Assembly: GCA_002423025.1 (NCBI GenBank)
Contig: DIUN01000017.1
Coordinates: 1-25,692 of the forward strand
Direction: 5' to 3'
DNA from: Sphingomonadales bacterium UBA6157
GTDB lineage: Bacteria > Pseudomonadota > Alphaproteobacteria > Sphingomonadales > Sphingomonadaceae
Length of the DNA stretch: 25,692 nt
Shown here: positions 10,526 to 17,723 of the stretch, piece after piece
Numbering within the stretch: the stretch's first letter is position 1
Layout: every line of letters starts with the position of its first letter
The notes under the pieces: generated by a model
Database searches by the model: none
Seen by the model: the letters and a program-made list of their open reading frames with translations, nothing else
Told to the model about the DNA's origin: nothing
Program-made: the position numbers and the translations under genes

Positions 10526-11835
10526 GCTGTCAAACGCTCCACCGCCGCATCGATCGCCAGTTCCTGCTTCTCGCCGCCGCGGCGCTTCAGCTCCACCACG
10601 CCGGCGGCGATGCCCTTTGGCCCCACCACCAGCTGCCACGGCAGGCCGATGAGGTCGGCGGTGGCGAACTTGGCGCCGCCGCGCTCGTCCCGGTCATCAT
10701 ACAGCACTTCCACGCCCGCTGCCGTCAGCCGGGCATACAGCCCGTCCGCCGCCGCCGCGCAGGCGGCATCATCGACGCGCAGGTTGATCAGCGCCACCTT
10801 GTAGGGCGCCACGGCCTCGGGCCAGATGATGCCATCCTTGTCGTGGCAGGCCTCGATGATCGCGCCCATCAGGCGAGACACGCCGATGCCATAGCTGCCC
10901 ATCAGCGGCGTCACCGGCTGGCCGTCGGAGCCCTGCACCGTCACGCCCATCGCCTTGGTGTATTTGTCGCCAAAGTAGAACACCTGGCCCACTTCGATGC
11001 CGCGCGACTGCTTCAGCGCATCGCCGGCCTGCGCTTCGGCAGCGGCATCGCGCTTCTCGTCCGTGGCGGCATAATCGGCGTTCAGGCCATCGATATAAGC
11101 TTCAAGTGCTGTGGCATCATCGGCGTCGATATGGCTGGTATCGCGGCCCTTTTCCCAATTCTCATGGTAGAATACATCGCTCTCGCCCGTAGGCGCCAGC
11201 ACGATGAACTCATGGCTGAGGTCCCCACCGATCGGGCCGGTATCGGCGCGCATCGGGATGGCGTGCAGCCCCATGCGGGCAAAGGTCCGCAGATAGGCGA
11301 TGAACATGCGGTTGTAGCTGTGCCGCGCCCCGGCAAAGTCGAGATCGAAGCTGTAGGCATCCTTCATCAGGAACTCGCGGCCGCGCAGCACGCCAAAGCG
11401 CGGGCGCACTTCATCGCGGAACTTCCACTGGATCTGGTAAAGGTTGCGCGGCAAATCCCGATAGCTGCGCGCACCGTTCTGGAAAATCACCGTGAACAAC
11501 TCTTCCGCCGTGGGGCTGAACAGCATCTCGCGGTCATGCCTGTCGATGATCCGCAGCATCTCCGGGCCATAGGCCTCGTAGCGGCCGGACTGCTTCCACA
11601 GCTCGGCGGACTGGATGGTGGGCATCAGCACCTCGATGGCGCCGGCACGGTCCTGCTCCTCGCGCACGATCTGCTCGATCTTGGAGAGCACCCGCAGCCC
11701 CAGCGGCAGCCAGGCATAGATGCCGGCGGCGGTCTGGCGGATCATGCCGGCGCGCAGCATCAGCTGGTGGCTCACCACCTGGGCATCGCCGGGGGTTTCC
11801 TTGAGCACGGGCAGGAAATAGCGGGAGAGACGCAA
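10522..11835 (-). CDS. proS: Prolyl-tRNA synthetase, short form without editing insert
   Basis: 437 residues, about the length of the alphaproteobacterial ProRS, which charges tRNA-Pro with proline. Class II motif 1 lies around GIYAWLPLGLRVL (about 38-50), motif 2 is FRDEVRPRFGVLRGREFLMK (near 137-156), and motif 3 is GSYGIGVSRLMG in the C-terminal half. The C-terminal anticodon-binding domain ends the protein. The roughly 180-residue editing (INS) domain of E. coli ProRS is absent. The start is inferred as TTG at 11835: family proteins begin (M)RLSRYFLPVLKETP, no ATG or GTG is close, and AAAAGG lies 8 bases upstream. The open frame extends further upstream but without family similarity. It is the first gene of the proS-lolC-lolD cluster. 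Confidence 0.95.
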   Translation of the reverse strand: MRLSRYFLPVLKETPGDAQVVSHQLMLRAGMIRQTAAGIYAWLPLGLRVLSKIEQIVREEQDRAGAIEVLMPTIQSAELWKQSGRYEAYGPEMLRIIDRHDREMLFSPTAEELFTVIFQNGARSYRDLPRNLYQIQWKFRDEVRPRFGVLRGREFLMKDAYSFDLDFAGARHSYNRMFIAYLRTFARMGLHAIPMRADTGPIGGDLSHEFIVLAPTGESDVFYHENWEKGRDTSHIDADDATALEAYIDGLNADYAATDEKRDAAAEAQAGDALKQSRGIEVGQVFYFGDKYTKAMGVTVQGSDGQPVTPLMGSYGIGVSRLMGAIIEACHDKDGIIWPEAVAPYKVALINLRVDDAACAAAADGLYARLTAAGVEVLYDDRDERGGAKFATADLIGLPWQLVVGPKGIAAGVVELKRRGGEKQELAIDAAVERLTA

Positions 11836-12047
11836 GGGACAGACCTTTTCAAGACGGGCTTCAGCTTTGGCCCGCACACGCCGGGCCAGCACCGCCCTGC
11901 CTGTAGCATGGCCGCACGCCGGTGCAATGCGGCAGCATCCCGCCAGGCTGAACGCGCGGTGTGGCCGGCTGGCAACACTCGCCAGCTTATGCGGCAATCT
12001 GCCGCCAATGCCCATGACAAGCCGTAAGCGAAGGCGTAACCAATGCT

Positions 12048-12238
12048 CGAACGACCGGCACGAGCCGGGGTTCAGGGAAACCAAGGGCCACGTCACCCGG
12101 GTTTCTGCCAGCACCGGCCAAAAGCCGAGTGCACGCGCTGCGGGACATGGGGGCATGGTCCAGCAGCGCGAGAGCAGAACCCGAGTTCAGGTCTCGTCAC
12201 GGGAAACGCCCGGGAGCCGCCGCTCTCGGGCGTTTTTT
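12048..12238 (+). ncRNA. Structured RNA of unknown class ending in an intrinsic terminator
   Basis: The 502-base gap between the divergent proS and adaptor genes holds a series of strong hairpins on the plus strand. CCGGC-ACGA-GCCGG is at 12055-12068. A closing helix GGGTTC (12068-12073) with GAACCC (12177-12182) surrounds three arms: GAAACC/GGTTTC (12077-12082 with 12100-12105) continued by GGG/CCC; GCACCGGC with GCCG-A-GTGC (12111-12132); and CGCGCTGC/GCAGCGCG (12134-12141 with 12163-12170) with further inner pairs. A rho-independent terminator follows at once. This looks like either a free small RNA of about 190 nt or a riboswitch-like leader for the synthase operon 100 bases downstream. 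I could not match it to 6S, SRP, tmRNA, RNase P, TPP, cobalamin, FMN or c-di-GMP consensus motifs from memory. The 5' end is a guess. Confidence 0.6.
12206..12238 (+). terminator. Strong rho-independent terminator
   Basis: ACGCCCGGGAGC (12206-12217) pairs with GCTCTCGGGCGT (12222-12233) with one G-U pair and a 4-base loop, followed by six T (12233-12238). It points along the plus strand, 100 bases before the adaptor gene, and no plus-strand protein gene ends before it, so it must end a non-coding transcript or act as an attenuator. Confidence 0.9.
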
Positions 12239-12337
12239 ATTGTGCCGCGCCTACTATACGCAGCTTTGCGCTCCATCCCCCGACAGTTGCAGCAAAACCA
12301 CGCCTCCCCTGCCGTTAAGGCCTTCAGGAGACTGGAA

Positions 12338-13540
12338 ATGGCTGGCAAGTTCGAGAATCTCATCCGCTCGCGGCGCGCCCGGCTGGCGCTGGCCGTCACG
12401 CTGGCCGGCACCGGGCTCTGGGCCTTTGCGCCCTATGTGGTGAGCGAGATTGGCAGCACTGCCTATGTCAACGCGCCGCTGCTGCGCATTGCCTCGCCCA
12501 TCAGCGGCAGCGTCACCACTGCGCTGCCGGCGGCCGGCGAGTTCCTGCCCGCCCCGCGCAAACTGCGCCTCGTCACGGCGCGCAGTATCGATGCCAATGG
12601 CCTTGGCGCGCTCACCAGCCAGAAGGCCGCGCTGGAAGCGGCGCTGGCCCTCGCCGAGCGCCAGCAGGCCGAGCTTGTGGTGGCCGAATCGCGCCTTGCC
12701 GTGCGCGCCGGCCGCTATGGCAGCGCCGCCATCGCCCGCGCCGCCGCCGGCACCACGGCGGCGCAGGCCGATGCCAGGGCCTGCAATGCCGAGGCCGAGC
12801 GCGCCGGGCTCCAGCACAGCCGGGTGCTCGCCATCGCCGCCAAGGGCTTTGCCAGCAACGCCACGCTGGAGAGCGCCCGCGCCACCGCCGATGCCGCCCG
12901 CGCCAATTGCGCCGCGCTCGTCGCACGCGCCGAGGCCGCAGCCAGCGAAACCAGCGCCGCCCGCAACGGGCTCTACCTGGGCAATGGCATCGCCGACACA
13001 CCCTATATGGAACAGCAGAAGGACCGCCTGCTGCTGCGCCGGCAGGAGCTGCAGAGCATCGCCGCTGATGCGCGGGCGCGGCTGGCGGACATCGGCCATC
13101 GCATCACCGCCGAGGAAAAGCGCGTGGCAGCGGCCAGCGCCTTTGACCTGACGCTGCCGGGCAACGCCGTCGTCTGGGCGCTCAGCGCTTCGCCCGGCTC
13201 CAATGTCGTGCCGGGCAGCGCCATCATCGACTTGGCGGATTGCCGCCACCGCTTTGTGGAAGTGACGCTGCCGGAGCGCCGCATGGAGGCGATCCTGCCC
13301 GGCCAAAAGGTGCGCGTGCGGCTGATCGGCAGCGAACAATGGGAGGATGGCAGGGTGGTGCGCGTCTCGGGCGCCGCCGCCCGGCGGGACGTGGCGATGG
13401 TGGCCGCCAGCGAGACGGACCGGGATGAGGGCGTGCTGACCGCCGAAGTCTCGCTGCCAGCTCCCCGCCCCGGCGCCGCGGCCCGCCGCTGCGATGTCGG
13501 CCGCCTCGCCGAGGTGCGCTTCCCCCGCCAGTTCGGCTGA
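12338..13540 (+). CDS. HlyD-type membrane fusion (adaptor) protein
   Basis: 400 residues. One transmembrane helix near residues 15-32 anchors it in the inner membrane. A biotinyl-lipoyl-like half motif follows (APLLRIASPISGSVTTALPAAGEFL, about 44-70), then a long Ala/Glu/Arg-rich coiled coil (about 85-270) and a C-terminal beta-rich region (WALSASPGSNVVPGSAIIDL, then VEVTLPERRMEAILPGQKVRV). This is the membrane-fusion-protein layout. The ATG at 12338 has AGGAG 8 bases upstream. The stop overlaps the next start by one base, so it is made together with the GT2 synthase and probably leads its polymer across the periplasm, as the adaptor part of Alg44 does for Alg8 (inference). The longer upstream frame covers the structured RNA and was not used. 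No outer-membrane channel gene is near. Confidence 0.85.
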   Translation: MAGKFENLIRSRRARLALAVTLAGTGLWAFAPYVVSEIGSTAYVNAPLLRIASPISGSVTTALPAAGEFLPAPRKLRLVTARSIDANGLGALTSQKAALEAALALAERQQAELVVAESRLAVRAGRYGSAAIARAAAGTTAAQADARACNAEAERAGLQHSRVLAIAAKGFASNATLESARATADAARANCAALVARAEAAASETSAARNGLYLGNGIADTPYMEQQKDRLLLRRQELQSIAADARARLADIGHRITAEEKRVAAASAFDLTLPGNAVVWALSASPGSNVVPGSAIIDLADCRHRFVEVTLPERRMEAILPGQKVRVRLIGSEQWEDGRVVRVSGAAARRDVAMVAASETDRDEGVLTAEVSLPAPRPGAAARRCDVGRLAEVRFPRQFG

Positions 13541-15657
13541 TGCCCGATATCAACACCGCCGCGCCGCTGCTGGTGTTCGCGCCGCTGCTGCTGGTCGCGG
13601 CCGGGCTGCTCGTCGCCACCATGCTGCCGATGCACCGCGAGCCGGCGCGGCTGGCCGTGGCCGGCGGCGTCGGGCTGGTGCTGCTGGGCTATCTGCACTG
13701 GCGGCTGGGCAGCACCATCCCCTGGGGCGCCAGCGGGCCGGCGCTGGCCTTTGCGCTGGCCTGCCTCGCTGTCGAGCTGTTCGCCATCTTCGATGCGATC
13801 ATCCTTTATGCAGCCCTCGCCCGCCGCACCAATCGCTCTGCCGAGGCGGATGCCCATGAGGCGCGGCTGCGCACCCGGCCCGAGGCCGAGTGGCCGGCTG
13901 TCGATATGCTCATAGCCACCTACAACGAGCCGCTCGATGTGCTGGAAAAGACCATCCTCGGCGCCCGCGCGCTGGATTGGCCGAGCCTCAATGTCTGGGT
14001 GGCGGATGATGGCCGCCGGCCCTGGCTGCGCGATTATTGCGCCGCCAAGGGCGTGGGCTACATCACCCGCCCCGACAATGCCCATGCCAAGGCCGGCAAC
14101 ATCAATCATGCGCTCGGCGTGACGTCTGCCCCCTATGTGGCGGTGCTCGATGCCGATTTCGTGCCGCAGACCGGCTTTCTCACCCGCACCATGGGCTTTT
14201 TCGAGGATCCGGGCATCGGCATCGTGCAGATCCCGCACGCCTTCTACAATCACGATCCGCTGCAATCGAACCTCGCCCTGCGCGACGCCCTGCCCGATGA
14301 CCAGCGCTTCTTCTTCGAGGCGATCATGCCGGGGCGCGATGGCTGGGACGCGGCCTTCTGCTGCGGCTCGAACAGCATCACCCGCCGCACCGCATTCGAG
14401 GCCGCCGGCGGCGGGCTGCCCACCGGCTCGATCACCGAGGACATGCTGCTGACGCTGGCGCTACTGCGGCAGGGCTTCATCACCCGCTATCTCAACGAGC
14501 CGCTGGCCTTCGGGCTGGCGCCGGAGAGCCTTGCCGCGTTCTTTGTCCAGCGCGCCCGCTGGGCGCAGGGCGCCATGCAGATCCTGTTCCTCAAGGAAGG
14601 CCCGCTGGGGCCGAACCTGCGGCTGCGCCACCGCATCTTCTTCCTTCCCACCGCCTGGGCGAGCCAGTGCCTGATGCTCATCACCTCGCTCATCGCGCCG
14701 CTGGTGTTCCTGTTCCTCGATGTGCCGCCGCTGGTGAACGTGACGGCGGAGGCCGCCATCTTCCACCTCGTGCCGATGGTGCTGGCAACCGTGGGCGGCA
14801 TCGTCGTGCTCGGCGGCGGGCGCTATTATCCGCTGGCGGCGCAGGTGCTCGGCACCTTCCAGAGCTTCCGGCTGCTGCCGGTGATCGTGCAGACGCTCAT
14901 CAAGCCGCATGGCCATGCCTTCAAGGTGACACCCAAGGGCGCCGATGCTGCCGGCGGTGGCTATGAGCGCGGCTTGCTCGCCACCTTTGCCGCCATCGCG
15001 CTGGCCACCTTTGCCGGGCTGATCATCAATGCCCTGCCGGATTGGCGCATCGTCGCGCAGGGCGCGCTGGTGCCGATGGTGGCCTTCTGGTGCGGGCTCA
15101 ACATCATCACGCTGTTCCTCGCCGCCATGCTCTGCCTGCAGATGCCGGCGCTGCGGGCCGAGGAGCGATTCGCCAGCGACGAGCAGGTGGTGCTGCGGCG
15201 GCGCGGCAGCGATCTCGTCCACACCGGCCGCGCCATCGATATTTCCGTCTCGGGCATCGCGCTGCGCGCCGATGGCGTGGCGGCGGGCGAGGCGGTGCTG
15301 GTCAACCTCGCCGGAGTCGGCAGCCTGCCCGGCACGGTCATGCGCGTTGGCCGCGGCGAGACGCCAATGGTCGGCATCGCGTTCGCACCCGATGATTCGC
15401 CGGAACGGGACCGGCTGATCACCCGGCTGTTCACCCGCCGCCAGAACAGCGAGCTGCTGCGCGTGCCGCTGTGGCAGGCGAGCAAGGCACTGTTCTCGCG
15501 CATCTGGTCAGCGGAAATGGCCCTCAAGCCGCAGGCGGCCGCAGCGGTGCCGGCCGCGCTCCCGCCGCCGCCGGAGAAGCTCCCGGCCATGACCAGGGTG
15601 ATACCGCCGCAGCGCCGGCCCAGCGCCCGGAATACCCAGGAAAAGCTTATGGCCTGA
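13540..15657 (+). CDS. BcsA-like GT2 polysaccharide synthase with C-terminal PilZ domain
   Basis: 705 residues. N-terminal membrane helices (about 8-28, 38-55 and 68-92) precede a cytosolic family-2 glycosyltransferase domain: VDMLIATYNEP at 121-131, DDG 156-158, DAD 204-206, TED 299-301 and QRARW 337-341, the full processive-synthase set. More helices follow (about 370-395, 405-425, 480-500 and 508-535), with FKVTPKG at 461-467 as in BcsA. A PilZ domain starts near 539: RxxxR is RAEER (539-543) and DISVSG is 567-572, 24 residues apart, so c-di-GMP binding looks intact. The C-terminal tail is Ala/Pro-rich. It likely makes a beta-linked exopolysaccharide under c-di-GMP control. The sugar is not known: no BcsB, BcsC or BcsZ gene is here, and the only partner is the adaptor upstream. 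ATG at 13540 overlaps the adaptor stop. Confidence 0.92.
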   Translation: MPDINTAAPLLVFAPLLLVAAGLLVATMLPMHREPARLAVAGGVGLVLLGYLHWRLGSTIPWGASGPALAFALACLAVELFAIFDAIILYAALARRTNRSAEADAHEARLRTRPEAEWPAVDMLIATYNEPLDVLEKTILGARALDWPSLNVWVADDGRRPWLRDYCAAKGVGYITRPDNAHAKAGNINHALGVTSAPYVAVLDADFVPQTGFLTRTMGFFEDPGIGIVQIPHAFYNHDPLQSNLALRDALPDDQRFFFEAIMPGRDGWDAAFCCGSNSITRRTAFEAAGGGLPTGSITEDMLLTLALLRQGFITRYLNEPLAFGLAPESLAAFFVQRARWAQGAMQILFLKEGPLGPNLRLRHRIFFLPTAWASQCLMLITSLIAPLVFLFLDVPPLVNVTAEAAIFHLVPMVLATVGGIVVLGGGRYYPLAAQVLGTFQSFRLLPVIVQTLIKPHGHAFKVTPKGADAAGGGYERGLLATFAAIALATFAGLIINALPDWRIVAQGALVPMVAFWCGLNIITLFLAAMLCLQMPALRAEERFASDEQVVLRRRGSDLVHTGRAIDISVSGIALRADGVAAGEAVLVNLAGVGSLPGTVMRVGRGETPMVGIAFAPDDSPERDRLITRLFTRRQNSELLRVPLWQASKALFSRIWSAEMALKPQAAAAVPAALPPPPEKLPAMTRVIPPQRRPSARNTQEKLMA

Positions 15658-15665
15658 ACATGAAA

Positions 15666-15696
15666 GAGGCCGCCGGGGAGTCTCCCCAGCGGCCTC
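15666..15696. terminator. Bidirectional hairpin terminator
   Basis: An almost perfect stem pairs GAGGCCGC (15666-15673) with GCGGCCTC (15689-15696) and, inside, GGGGA with TCCCC around a 3-base loop, about 14 bp in all. It starts 8 bases after the GT2 synthase stop and can end that operon. On the minus strand it is followed by CTTTCATGTT, a short T-run, and would end a transcript carrying the 21-codon ORF at 15730-15795. Confidence 0.75.
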
Positions 15697-15704
15697 GAAC
15701 ATTG

Positions 15705-15727
15705 CCGGTTACGGAACCGGAGGCGAT
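15705..15727 (-). promoter_or_regulatory. Anti-Shine-Dalgarno element and competing hairpin
   Basis: On the minus strand ATCGCCTCC (15727-15719) is complementary to the ribosome binding site at 15799-15807 and lies 2 bases after the stop of the 21-codon ORF. CCGGTT/AACCGG (15705-15710 with 15715-15720) forms a 6-bp hairpin sharing positions 15719-15720 with it, so the two structures exclude each other. This is the layout of a translation-sensitive switch. Confidence 0.45.
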
Positions 15728-15729
15728 GC

Positions 15730-15795
15730 TTATGCCGCTGCGATACCCACCGCAGCCACCAGCACTCCAGACCGCAGATCGAGACAATGAGACAC
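15730..15795 (-). CDS. 21-codon leader-like ORF with near-perfect Shine-Dalgarno
   Basis: On the minus strand AAGGAGGTGATCC (15797-15809) is fully complementary to the 3' end of 16S rRNA, with 7 bases between GGAGG and a GTG start at 15795. The frame encodes 21 residues (MSHCLDLRSGVLVAAVGI then three Ala) and stops with TAA. Seven residues are Leu, Val or Ile, as in branched-chain amino-acid leader peptides. Just after the stop, ATCGCCTCC (15727 to 15719) can pair with GGAGGTGAT of the ribosome binding site over 9 bp with one G-U. A small hairpin (15705-15720) competes for two of those bases, and a terminator-like hairpin follows. No amino-acid biosynthesis gene lies downstream, since the synthase is convergent. 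It may be an orphan attenuator or a tiny expressed protein. Similarity to a known leader is not claimed. Confidence 0.5.
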   Translation of the reverse strand: MSHCLDLRSGVLVAAVGIAAA

Positions 15796-15833
15796 TGGAT
15801 CACCTCCTTCCGTATTGTTGAACTCGAGGCAGA

Positions 15834-16511
15834 GTGTCAGTAACTTTGCGCATGTTTGCAAGCGGCAATATCGACGCAATCCACATCGGCAAGGTCGCAC
15901 CCCTGGGCCGTGACGGTCGCATGTCGGCCTATGCCAAGGCCCCCGCCCCCGGCCCGCTGGCCATTCACAGCCTCGGCATCGAGGGGGACCAGCAGGCCAA
16001 CCGCCGCGTCCATGGCGGGCCGGAAAAGGCCGTCTATGGCTATCCGCTCTCGGGCTATGCCGGCTGGCAGGCGGAATTCCCCAATTTGGCCAGCGTGTTG
16101 CGCCCCGGCGGCATGGGCGAAAACCTGGTCATCACCGGGCAGGACGAGAGCAGCATCCACATCGGGGACGTCATCCGCGCCGGCACCGCGCTGCTCCAGG
16201 TGGCGCAGATCCGCGAGCCATGCAGCACCTTTGCCGCCATGCTCGGCACCACCCGCGTCGTCCGCGCCATGGTCAAGTCCGGCCGCTGCGGCTGGTATTA
16301 TCGCGTGCTCGAGCCGGGCAGCGTCAGCCCCGGCGATGCACACAGCATCATCGAGCGCCCCAACCCCGGCTGGAGCATCGCCCGCTTCGCCATGTTCGCG
16401 GCCGGCAGGAGCGGCACGGTGGAGGCCATCCGCGAGCTCACCACCCTGCCCGGCCTCACCCCCGCGTGGCAGGCCCGCGCGGCAAAAGCCCTTTCCGCGC
16501 AAGGCGTTTAG
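15834..16511 (+). CDS. MOSC-domain protein, YiiM-like
   Basis: 225 residues matching the YiiM branch of MOSC (molybdenum cofactor sulfurase C-terminal) proteins, which bind the molybdenum cofactor and in E. coli reduce N-hydroxylated base analogues. Family segments are GIEGDQQA at 48-55, VHGGPEKAVYGYP at 59-71, GENL at 95-98, and the conserved ligand Cys130 in QIREPCSTF. A C-terminal helical extension, as in YiiM, follows at about 180-225. The GTG at 15834 has GAGG close upstream; the ATG at 15852 (residue 7) is possible but lacks a binding site. Its 3' end overlaps the convergent membrane-protein gene by 56 bases. No molybdopterin synthesis genes are adjacent. Family call strong; substrate inferred. 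Confidence 0.88.
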   Translation: MSVTLRMFASGNIDAIHIGKVAPLGRDGRMSAYAKAPAPGPLAIHSLGIEGDQQANRRVHGGPEKAVYGYPLSGYAGWQAEFPNLASVLRPGGMGENLVITGQDESSIHIGDVIRAGTALLQVAQIREPCSTFAAMLGTTRVVRAMVKSGRCGWYYRVLEPGSVSPGDAHSIIERPNPGWSIARFAMFAAGRSGTVEAIRELTTLPGLTPAWQARAAKALSAQGV

Positions 16512-17481
16512 CCCGCACAGCCGAGAACTCCTGCCAGGCAATCACCAGCAGCCCGAGCAGGAACGGGATGTAGGTGTAGATCAGCCGGAACATCACCAGC
16601 GCCGCCAGCACGCCGGCCTTGGGCGCCTCCGGCATCAGCAGCAGCACCACGGCCTCGAACACGCCAAGCCCGCCGGGAGAATGGCTGAGCGCACCCGTCA
16701 CCATCGCCACGGCATAGATGGTGAGGAAGGTGAGCAGCCCCGGCGCGCCGGCATCGGGCAGCAGCAAGTAAAGCGCACCCCCGGCAAAGGCCAGGTCAAC
16801 CGCACCGATGATGATCTGCATCACCGTCTCGCGGCCATCGGGGATGAAGAAGCGATAGCTCCACAGCCGGAACTCACGGCGCCACAGCGAGGCGAGCAGC
16901 AGGTAGCCCAGCGTGCAGGCCAGCAGCGCTGCGCCGGCCCAGCGCTCCCAGCCCGGCACGATATCCTTGAAGGCCGAGCCGAGATCGGGCGAAACCACCA
17001 GCCCCAGACCGGCAACAGCGATGATGCCGAGCCAGAAGGTCCAGCCGCAGAGCAGGATGATCATGGCGATATCCACCGGCTTCACCCCGGCGCGCGTATA
17101 GATGCGGTAGCGCACCGTGCCGCCGGTGAGCACCGTAACCCCCAGCGCATGGCTCATGGTGAAGCTGGCGAAGGAGGCCGCCGCCAGCGTCGGCCAGCGG
17201 ATGCTGTAGCCAAGGTGGCGCGTCGCCAGCCAATCATAGCCGACAAGCACGACATAGGAGACCGCCGCGGACGCTGCCGCCGCCACCAGCAGATGCGCCG
17301 GCGTGGCGCGGATATCGGCGAGGACTTCCTCAAGCGTCACCTGCCCGGCGATCATCCGGATGCCCCAGATGGCAAGCCCGAGCACGACCAAGCCGAGCAG
17401 CGCGCCGATCCATTGCTTGAGCATGCCGCCCTTGCCGCGCACCGGCGCATCGCCGCGCGCGCGCAGTTCGTCTGCTTCCAC
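16456..17481 (-). CDS. YbhN/MprF-type membrane protein (flippase domain only)
   Basis: 341 residues with about eight hydrophobic segments, beginning near residue 22. GGTVRYRIY at 120-128 and HSPGGLGVFE near 267-276 are hallmarks of the lysylphosphatidylglycerol synthase transmembrane (UPF0104/YbhN) family, the domain that moves lipids across the inner membrane in MprF. The C-terminal aminoacyl-transfer domain of full MprF is absent, so a lipid flippase or glycolipid role is more likely than lysine transfer (inference). The start used is GTG 17481, with GGTAAG upstream; the in-frame ATG at 17424 is an alternative just before the first helix. Its 3' end overlaps the convergent MOSC gene. It lies 88 bases downstream of tRNA-Ile on the same strand. 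Confidence 0.86.
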   Translation of the reverse strand: MEADELRARGDAPVRGKGGMLKQWIGALLGLVVLGLAIWGIRMIAGQVTLEEVLADIRATPAHLLVAAAASAAVSYVVLVGYDWLATRHLGYSIRWPTLAAASFASFTMSHALGVTVLTGGTVRYRIYTRAGVKPVDIAMIILLCGWTFWLGIIAVAGLGLVVSPDLGSAFKDIVPGWERWAGAALLACTLGYLLLASLWRREFRLWSYRFFIPDGRETVMQIIIGAVDLAFAGGALYLLLPDAGAPGLLTFLTIYAVAMVTGALSHSPGGLGVFEAVVLLLMPEAPKAGVLAALVMFRLIYTYIPFLLGLLVIAWQEFSAVRAKRLARKGLLPRGPATRG

Positions 17482-17569
17482 AGGGCTTACCGCGTCGTCA
17501 CTATCGGTGAGCCCAGTGCCGGACGGGCGGGAATCAGACAGCGGGAAATCCTCTTGCGCATACCGCCGG

Positions 17570-17641
17570 TGGGCCCGGAGGGATTCGAACCCCCAACCTA
17601 GCCGTTATGAGCGGCCGGCTCTACCGTTGAGCTACAGGCCC
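17570..17641 (-). tRNA. tRNA-Ile2 (anticodon CAU)
   Basis: A complete cloverleaf reads on the minus strand: acceptor GGGCCTG with CGGGCCC, D-arm GCTC/GAGC with a 7-base loop, anticodon stem GGCCG/CGGCT around loop CTCATAA, T-arm GGGGG-TTCGAAT-CCCTC and discriminator A. The anticodon is CAU. The fully paired first acceptor pair excludes initiator tRNA, and the loop context and acceptor match alphaproteobacterial tRNA-Ile2, whose C34 is changed to lysidine by TilS, better than elongator tRNA-Met. The 3' CCA is not encoded (ACCG). Confidence 0.9.
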
Positions 17642-17723
17642 CGCCCGGTAGCGACCGCGTAGCGCATACCGCACCCCGGCGGCAACCATGGTGGCGCGAA
17701 AGGCAGCAATTTGAAGCTTGAAT

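Noticed and set aside
12048..12240. Identification as 6S RNA, SRP RNA, tmRNA or a c-di-GMP/cobalamin/TPP riboswitch
   Set aside because: Key consensus motifs that I know for these classes were not found, and the branched shape does not fit the 6S rod; left as unknown until a covariance search is made.
11867..12337. Upstream extension of the adaptor protein frame
   Set aside because: It covers the structured RNA and terminator and has no family similarity; the ATG at 12338 has AGGAG well placed.
15797..15809. GGATCACCTCCTT on the plus strand, identical to the 3' end of 16S rRNA; possible rRNA remnant
   Set aside because: Only about 13 bases match and nothing around them resembles rRNA. Read on the other strand it is a Shine-Dalgarno sequence correctly spaced from a start codon.
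15660..15821. Plus-strand ORF of 53 codons starting at ATG 15660
   Set aside because: It has no ribosome site, its start region is a terminator-type hairpin, and its composition looks like a shadow of the minus-strand structure.
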